DNA from: JAAZLA01 sp964560975
Lineage (GTDB): Bacteria; Spirochaetota; Spirochaetia; Treponematales; Treponemataceae
DNA: 9,705 nt
Direction of reading: 5' to 3'
Assembly: GCA_964560975.1 (NCBI GenBank)
Contig: CAZLNE010000082.1
Coordinates: 1-9,705, forward strand
The translations under genes were made by a program, and so were the position numbers. Shown here one piece after another: positions 5,710 through 9,705 of the stretch; positions within the stretch are counted from its first letter, which is position 1, and each line of letters opens with the position of its first letter. The notes beneath the pieces are model-generated. The model had not been told where the DNA came from, did not search any database, and saw only the letters and a list, made by a program, of their open reading frames with translations.

Positions 5710-6549
5710 TTGAAATTACTTGGTATTGGAAGAACTGCAGAGGTTTATGAAATTGATGAAAATAAAGTTTTGAAACTTTTTTATGATTATATGCCTTATG
5801 AATTGGTACAAAAAGAATACGAAATAAGCTTATTACTTTCTCAAAAAATTATGAATATGCCAAAAGTTTTTGAGCTTACTACTAATGATAATCGTCATGG
5901 AATTGTATATCAAAGGATTGATGGTTCTCATATGGGTTCTTTTATGCAGCAAAAACCTAATAAAATACCAGAAGTAATTAAGGAGTTTTCTCTTTTACAT
6001 AAAGAAATTAATGAAACATTTATTAATAATACCGAATTAGAAATTGACAATACTAATGATATAGTTTTGAGAATTCAAAAAAGTACTATGTTAAGTGAAG
6101 ATGATAAAGAAGTTATAAAACAGTACTTATTAGCTACTGATCAAAAACAGTTATGTCATGGTGATTTTCATCCTGAAAATGTTTTGATTGATTCGAATAT
6201 GAAACTATGGGCCATAGACTGGTTAACTATAGTAGTCTGCAATAAAATGTATGATGCAGCAAGAACGTATTACTTGTTGCGTTATGGGCAATCTCCAGAG
6301 AAAAAGACCCTCTTTATAAAATTACTTGAGAAAAATGTGTGTCTATACTTATCTAATGTTTATTATAGAATATGTATTACAACTTTACCGGAAAAAGAAT
6401 TATTTCGTTGCTATTTTTTTATCATAGTAATACTAAGATTTAATGATGGAATACATGAAGAAAGTAAAAAACTGCATAAACTCATAAAGCATACTAAAAA
6501 GCGAGCTTTGAAGATGATGAATACTTATTTGAAAAATAATTCTATTTAA
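5710..6549 (+). CDS. Phosphotransferase with aminoglycoside-phosphotransferase/kinase fold
   Basis: This complete 279-residue APH-fold enzyme is an ATP-dependent small-molecule kinase. The N-lobe starts G-I-G-R-T-A-E-V-Y-E (5-14, nucleotide loop). V-L-K-L-F (20-24) carries the ATP-binding Lys22, and Glu36 is a candidate salt-bridge partner. The catalytic loop is H-G-D-F-H-P-E-N-V (150-158) with the base Asp152 and Asn157. The metal-binding Asp170 is in A-I-D-W (168-171), the counterpart of DFG. Relatives phosphorylate aminoglycosides, choline, homoserine, thiamine or macrolides, and the specificity here is not readable. A drug-resistance role is possible but not shown. The start is TTG 5710 with AGGAGG at 5699-5704. 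It is the last gene of the presumed array; a weak hairpin with a T-run follows it. Confidence 0.82.
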   Translation: MKLLGIGRTAEVYEIDENKVLKLFYDYMPYELVQKEYEISLLLSQKIMNMPKVFELTTNDNRHGIVYQRIDGSHMGSFMQQKPNKIPEVIKEFSLLHKEINETFINNTELEIDNTNDIVLRIQKSTMLSEDDKEVIKQYLLATDQKQLCHGDFHPENVLIDSNMKLWAIDWLTIVVCNKMYDAARTYYLLRYGQSPEKKTLFIKLLEKNVCLYLSNVYYRICITTLPEKELFRCYFFIIVILRFNDGIHEESKKLHKLIKHTKKRALKMMNTYLKNNSI

Positions 6550-6554
6550 TATTT

Positions 6555-6579
6555 GAGTAAGCTCTTCGTACTTTTTTTT
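6555..6579 (+). terminator. Candidate intrinsic terminator after the phosphotransferase
   Basis: AGTA at 6556-6559 and G6561 pair with C6567 and TACT at 6569-6572 around a 5-base loop, with one A-G mismatch. A run of eight T (6572-6579) follows directly. The stem is short and AT-rich, so stability is low, but the position 6 bases after the TAA stop and the T-run fit. It would separate the array from the outer-membrane gene. Confidence 0.35.
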
Positions 6580-6648
6580 GTTTATACGGTGCTATTTATC
6601 TTCATTATATGTGTTATATCTTTATAGACATATATAAAGAGGATAATT

Positions 6649-7208
6649 ATGAAAAAAGTATTTATTATACTATTGCTTCTTTTGGTTTTTACAATTTCAG
6701 TTCAAGCTGAAGATGATGACAGAATCTTTTCAATTAACTATGGTATAGAGACCGATTTATTTTCATGGAGAATAGGTGAGTTGTTTGAAAATATTTTTAT
6801 AAGCGCCTGGATTGGAATTCCTCATTGGAAATTCGCCGTAGGCGCCGGTGCTATACAAATTAATTCAGGACACTTGCCTGAGTATGTTCAATCATATATT
6901 GCATATCCTGTCCAAATTCAAGCTGATTGGTTTTTTAATAAGGATCTTAAGGGGTTTTGGTTTGGTCCGTCACTGCTTGGTGAATTTGCAGATCTTGTGA
7001 GTACAGAAAGTTATAAAAGTAAAGTTTTTTTTTAAGCGGAGGTTTTACCACCGGGTATCTTTTTAAGGCAGGGCATGTATACTTCGGACCTTCTGTATCT
7101 GTACACTTTACTATGGGAAAGCCTGTATTAACAGTTAATGAAGGAAATACATACCCGCTTCCGCCCTGGAGTTTTGAAACAGGTTTCAGGTTCGGGTATC
7201 AGTTTTAA
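6649..7208 (+). pseudogene. Outer-membrane beta-barrel-type protein, frame broken at a T9 run
   Basis: The gene starts at ATG 6649 (AAGAGG at 6637-6642) with a clear signal peptide: M-K-K, a long Leu/Ile core and V-Q-A, with likely cleavage after Ala20. The mature part shows alternating strands with many aromatics and glycines (W-K-F-A-V-G-A-G-A, G-F-W-F-G-P-S-L-L-G). The frame ends at TAA 7033 inside nine T at 7025-7033, after 128 residues. The -1 frame continues from AGC 7035 for 57 codons: S-G-G-F-T-T-G-Y-L-F, V-Y-F-G-P-S-V-S-V, and G-F-R-F-G-Y-Q-F ending in Phe at TAA 7206. That is the aromatic C-terminus typical of proteins inserted by BamA. One added T would give about 186 residues. It could be a pseudogene, a phase-variable gene, a slippage product or a sequencing error. 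Seven-base repeats CTTTATA/TATAAAG (6620-6639) sit over the Shine-Dalgarno. Confidence 0.65.
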
Positions 7209-7246
7209 TAAAAGTAAATAGCTGTTTTATCATAACCTTATCAGCC

Positions 7247-8101
7247 TTATTCCAGCCTTTTTACTAGTGTTTTTACTGTTCTCAGTCTTTTTAATTTACT
7301 AAGGGTAGTTAGGTATGCTCTGTGTGTTAATCCGTATCCTTTTACTCGGGATTCGTTAATTATTGCACCATACAAATCTGCTGCAGCATAGAGTATGAAC
7401 CTGCTATCATTATCATACAAGCGGATAACTGATAAACCGCTTTGGTATTTTTTTTCTGCAATTGAAGCATAATATTCCCATAGATCGATGAATTGCTCAC
7501 TTGGTCCGTTTTTTATACACTGCTCTAAATCCACGCCGTATTCCAATAATTTTTCTTTTGGTAGATATATACGGCCTTCCTTAAAATCTTCTCCTACGTC
7601 GCGCAGAATATTCGTAATTTGCATTGCAGTCCCAATGTCGCAAGCACTTTGGTGTAAGATATCTTTGTTAGTAACAGCGAGAATTGGAAGAAGCATATCG
7701 CCGACACTGCCTGCAACATTGTAGCAGTAATCAAAAAAATCTTGTTCTGTTTCAATACTTTTTTGTTCAGCATCAGCATACTGACCTTTAAACATTGCTT
7801 TTACGGCATGTACATCTATAGGAAATATTTTCTCTACTTCTTCCATACACCGATATATAGGATCTTCTATAGTTTGTCCTTGTAAAAATACATCCAGCTT
7901 TTTTTCTTCTTCTTTTAGAATAGAGGTATCGTGCTGCAGGTCGCCTATATTATCGAGCCGGCGGTTGAGTGCATAATACACCCAGACCGCTTCTTTTTTG
8001 GGGGATGGAAGTTTGTTAAAGGCCATGTAGAATGTTTTAGAGTTTTCCTTCATGACCTTTCGGCAGTATTCAAAATCGGCCTTATTTTTTTTGGTTATCA
8101 T
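7247..8101 (-). CDS. crtM: Dehydrosqualene (4,4'-diapophytoene) synthase
   Basis: This 284-residue enzyme would condense two farnesyl diphosphates head-to-head to 4,4'-diapophytoene, the first step of C30 carotenoid synthesis. The two diphosphate/Mg-binding motifs are visible: D-N-I-G-D (Asp50, Asp54) and R-D-V-G-E-D (Asp168, Asp172) followed by G-R-I-Y-L-P. It matches S. aureus CrtM over long stretches, for example F-D-Y-C-Y-N-V-A-G-S-V-G (123-134) and I-D-L-W-E-Y-Y-A-S-I-A-E-K, and has about the same length (287 in S. aureus). The second Asp of the first motif in CrtM (DDSID) is Asn51 here. The start ATG 8101 lies inside the end of crtN, so the two genes overlap by 20 bases. Its own Shine-Dalgarno is weak, which suggests translational coupling. 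It faces the outer-membrane gene tail to tail, with 38 bases between them. Confidence 0.92.
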   Translation of the reverse strand: MITKKNKADFEYCRKVMKENSKTFYMAFNKLPSPKKEAVWVYYALNRRLDNIGDLQHDTSILKEEEKKLDVFLQGQTIEDPIYRCMEEVEKIFPIDVHAVKAMFKGQYADAEQKSIETEQDFFDYCYNVAGSVGDMLLPILAVTNKDILHQSACDIGTAMQITNILRDVGEDFKEGRIYLPKEKLLEYGVDLEQCIKNGPSEQFIDLWEYYASIAEKKYQSGLSVIRLYDNDSRFILYAAADLYGAIINESRVKGYGLTHRAYLTTLSKLKRLRTVKTLVKRLE

Positions 8102-9581
8102 CTTTTAATATTTCCCGAACAACAACTTCTGCACTGGTTAAGACTATGGGAACCCCGGCTCCAGGATGATTGCTTGCTCCCGCAAAATAGAGGTTTTGTA
8201 CTGTTTTTAATGCTGCCTGCGGACGGAAAGCATTGCTTTGTTTTAAGCTTGGACGAAGTCCGAAAGCTGCACCAAACTGTGCATTAAAACGTCGTGTTAA
8301 GTCGAATGGTGTTACAACAGTTTCACTTACTATATCCTTTTCTATGTCTTTTAGTGCATCTATGCGGTTAAGAGCTTTAAGCACTTGCGTTCTTACCTTC
8401 AATTGGAAAGCAGGATCATCCCAATTGGTTTTATCTGTCTTTGTCTCAGAAACAGGAACCAATACATAAATTCCGTCCTTACCTTTTGGAGCCATGCCTG
8501 CATCAACGGTACTTGGTGCATATACATAAATCGACGGCTCGCCGGGGAACCGGCCTTCGAAAATATCTGCAATATTCTGATCAAAGTCTTTTGAAAAAAT
8601 AATATTGTGCATCTGTATCTTACCCTTGAGGTTACGATTAAGGCCGAGGTAGAGAAGATAACCGGAGCACGAATAATCCATGGAATCAATTTTTTTGTTT
8701 GTGTATTTGCCTTTTGATTTTACGTCGTCAATAAGATTTTTCATTGCATAGGGAAAATCTGATGTATTTAGAACTATGTCAAAATTCATATCTTTGCCGC
8801 CGACACGAACGCCGTGGGCTTTTCCATCTGTTATAAGAATTTTTTCTACGGGAGATGATGTTTTTACGTTAACTCCTTCTTCCTTGCAGAGTTTAATCAT
8901 AGCCTCTGCCATCGTTCTCATTCCGCCTTTCATATACCAGACGCCGTAAAGCATTTCTATCATTGGAATCATGGAATACAGTGATGGTCCCTGATACGGT
9001 GAAATTCCAATATAGAGTGTCTGAAAGGCGAGCATTTTTTTTATTTTGTCGTTTTTTACAAATTGACCGATCATGTGGTCTGCACTGTCAAATGTTTTTA
9101 GCTGCATAGCCTTTACTAATGTTTTAGGGTTAAAAAAGTCTGTCGGTTTTCTAAAGCTTCTTACAATAAAATGATCACGTGCAAGAAGGTACCGTGTATA
9201 AATAGTACTTAAATATTTAAAAAAACCGTCTGCGCTGTCTTTTTCAATGGAATCTAAAAGATTATGAAGAAGCGTTAAGTCTGAGGGAACTGATATTGTT
9301 TTATCAGGATAATGAAGATCATAGAGCGTGGTAAGCTGTTCCATTGGAATGTAGTCATCCGGATTTTTACCGCAATCAAGAAAAACTTGTTTATAGATTT
9401 CGGGCATCATGACAATGGTCGGACCAAGATCAAATTTGTAGCCGTCCTTTTCAATTCTATTCATTCTGCCGCCGGCAAGTTCTTCCTTTTCAAAGACTGT
9501 AACCTCATAACCCTGATGCTGCAGACGCGCTGCACTTGCTAAACCCGAAACACCCCCGCCTATAACTGCAATAGACTTCAT
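8082..9581 (-). CDS. crtN: 4,4'-diapophytoene desaturase (dehydrosqualene desaturase)
   Basis: This 499-residue FAD enzyme of the carotenoid desaturase family would introduce successive double bases into 4,4'-diapophytoene to give yellow 4,4'-diaponeurosporene. The dinucleotide motif I-G-G-G-V-S-G is at 7-13, with Glu31 at the end of beta-2 and G-G-R-M at 37-40. F-D-L-G-P-T-I-V-M-M-P follows, as in S. aureus CrtN, and this argues against the later-acting CrtP-type oxidase. The C-terminal FAD motif reads L-Y-F-A-G-A-S-N-H-P-G-A-G-V-P. Many long blocks (L-A-F-Q-T-L-Y-I-G-I, G-P-S-L-Y-S-M-I-P-M-I-E-M) match S. aureus CrtN. I chose ATG 9581 because AGGAGGAG (9591-9584) precedes it and the protein then starts M-K-S-I-A-V-I-G; an in-frame ATG at 9611 would add ten poorly fitting residues. 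It is the first gene of the crtNM unit. Confidence 0.93.
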   Translation of the reverse strand: MKSIAVIGGGVSGLASAARLQHQGYEVTVFEKEELAGGRMNRIEKDGYKFDLGPTIVMMPEIYKQVFLDCGKNPDDYIPMEQLTTLYDLHYPDKTISVPSDLTLLHNLLDSIEKDSADGFFKYLSTIYTRYLLARDHFIVRSFRKPTDFFNPKTLVKAMQLKTFDSADHMIGQFVKNDKIKKMLAFQTLYIGISPYQGPSLYSMIPMIEMLYGVWYMKGGMRTMAEAMIKLCKEEGVNVKTSSPVEKILITDGKAHGVRVGGKDMNFDIVLNTSDFPYAMKNLIDDVKSKGKYTNKKIDSMDYSCSGYLLYLGLNRNLKGKIQMHNIIFSKDFDQNIADIFEGRFPGEPSIYVYAPSTVDAGMAPKGKDGIYVLVPVSETKTDKTNWDDPAFQLKVRTQVLKALNRIDALKDIEKDIVSETVVTPFDLTRRFNAQFGAAFGLRPSLKQSNAFRPQAALKTVQNLYFAGASNHPGAGVPIVLTSAEVVVREILKDDNQKK

Positions 9582-9645
9582 AACTCCTCCTGAAAATAAT
9601 TGATGAGGCACAGGTTTTCTGTTTGAAAGAAATTGCCTATGTTTA

Positions 9646-9668
9646 GTTTACAATGTATACTTACGTAA
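9646..9668. promoter_or_regulatory. Candidate operator dyads at the crtNM promoter
   Basis: Two adjacent symmetric sequences cover the predicted -10 edge and transcription start. GTTTAC-AAT-GTATAC at 9646-9660 is a 15-base dyad with one mismatched pair, in which GTATAC is itself a palindrome. TTACGTAA at 9661-9668 is a perfect 8-base palindrome. TGTATAC-type half sites are common among GntR- and TetR-like repressors. A protein bound here would block the polymerase. No regulator gene lies in the window, so the binding protein is unknown. Confidence 0.4.
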
Positions 9669-9696
9669 TTATGTCGGATAAATCATTTTTTTGCAA
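9668..9696 (-). promoter_or_regulatory. Likely sigma-70-type promoter of crtNM
   Basis: Reading the - strand, TTGCAA (9696-9691, 4/6 to TTGACA) is followed after exactly 17 bases by CATAAT (9673-9668, 5/6 to TATAAT). The start would fall near 9661, giving a leader of about 80 bases before ATG 9581. Spacing and position fit well; there is no experimental support. Confidence 0.6.
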
Positions 9697-9705
9697 TCAG
9701 AATAT

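Noticed and set aside
7488..9542. Several + strand open frames of about 70-120 codons across the crt genes
   Set aside because: They are antisense or frame shadows of crtM and crtN, whose protein similarity is continuous on the - strand.
1..9705. tRNA, rRNA, CRISPR array or transposase
   Set aside because: I found no tRNA-like fold, no regularly spaced direct repeats and no transposase or recombinase protein.

Overview
The window looks like an accessory-gene region joined to a carotenoid operon in an AT-rich, diderm bacterium. A signal peptide followed by a beta-barrel-like protein with a C-terminal phenylalanine (6649-7208) argues for an outer membrane. The run of unrelated same-strand genes with hairpin recombination-like sites recalls the chromosomal integron known from Treponema denticola, so a spirochaete of Treponema type is my best guess. 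No ribosomal or other marker gene is present to test this.

Region 1 (1 to about 6550, visibly AT-rich) holds eight intact genes and one broken one, all on the + strand. In order they are a GNAT acetyltransferase, a short-chain dehydrogenase with an extra C-terminal domain followed by a Rid-family protein, a decayed Ntn-hydrolase, a DinB-superfamily protein, a small two-helix membrane protein, a YgiD/LigB-type extradiol dioxygenase, a second unrecognised membrane protein, and an APH-fold phosphotransferase. They belong to unrelated pathways, most have their own strong Shine-Dalgarno sequence, and several use TTG or GTG starts. Two intergenic stretches (1-87, cut by the window edge, and 740-842) have the layout of integron attC sites: terminal core boxes with nested inverted repeats. 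The simplest reading is a gene-cassette array, with the integrase outside the window. Several other junctions lack a convincing attC, so the array may be partly decayed or only partly of integron origin.

Region 2 (6649-7208) is an exported outer-membrane-type protein gene whose frame is broken at a run of nine T. The remaining 57 codons, ending in a barrel-like C-terminus, continue in the -1 frame.

Region 3 (7247-9705, - strand, less AT-rich) is a crtN-crtM pair: 4,4'-diapophytoene desaturase and dehydrosqualene synthase, overlapping by 20 bases. Both resemble the Staphylococcus C30 carotenoid enzymes closely. CrtM would join two farnesyl diphosphates and CrtN would desaturate the product to yellow 4,4'-diaponeurosporene. 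Upstream of crtN there is a good -35/-10 promoter with two dyads at the -10/start region, which suggests a repressed or regulated operon. No later-step genes (crtP, crtQ, crtO) are visible.
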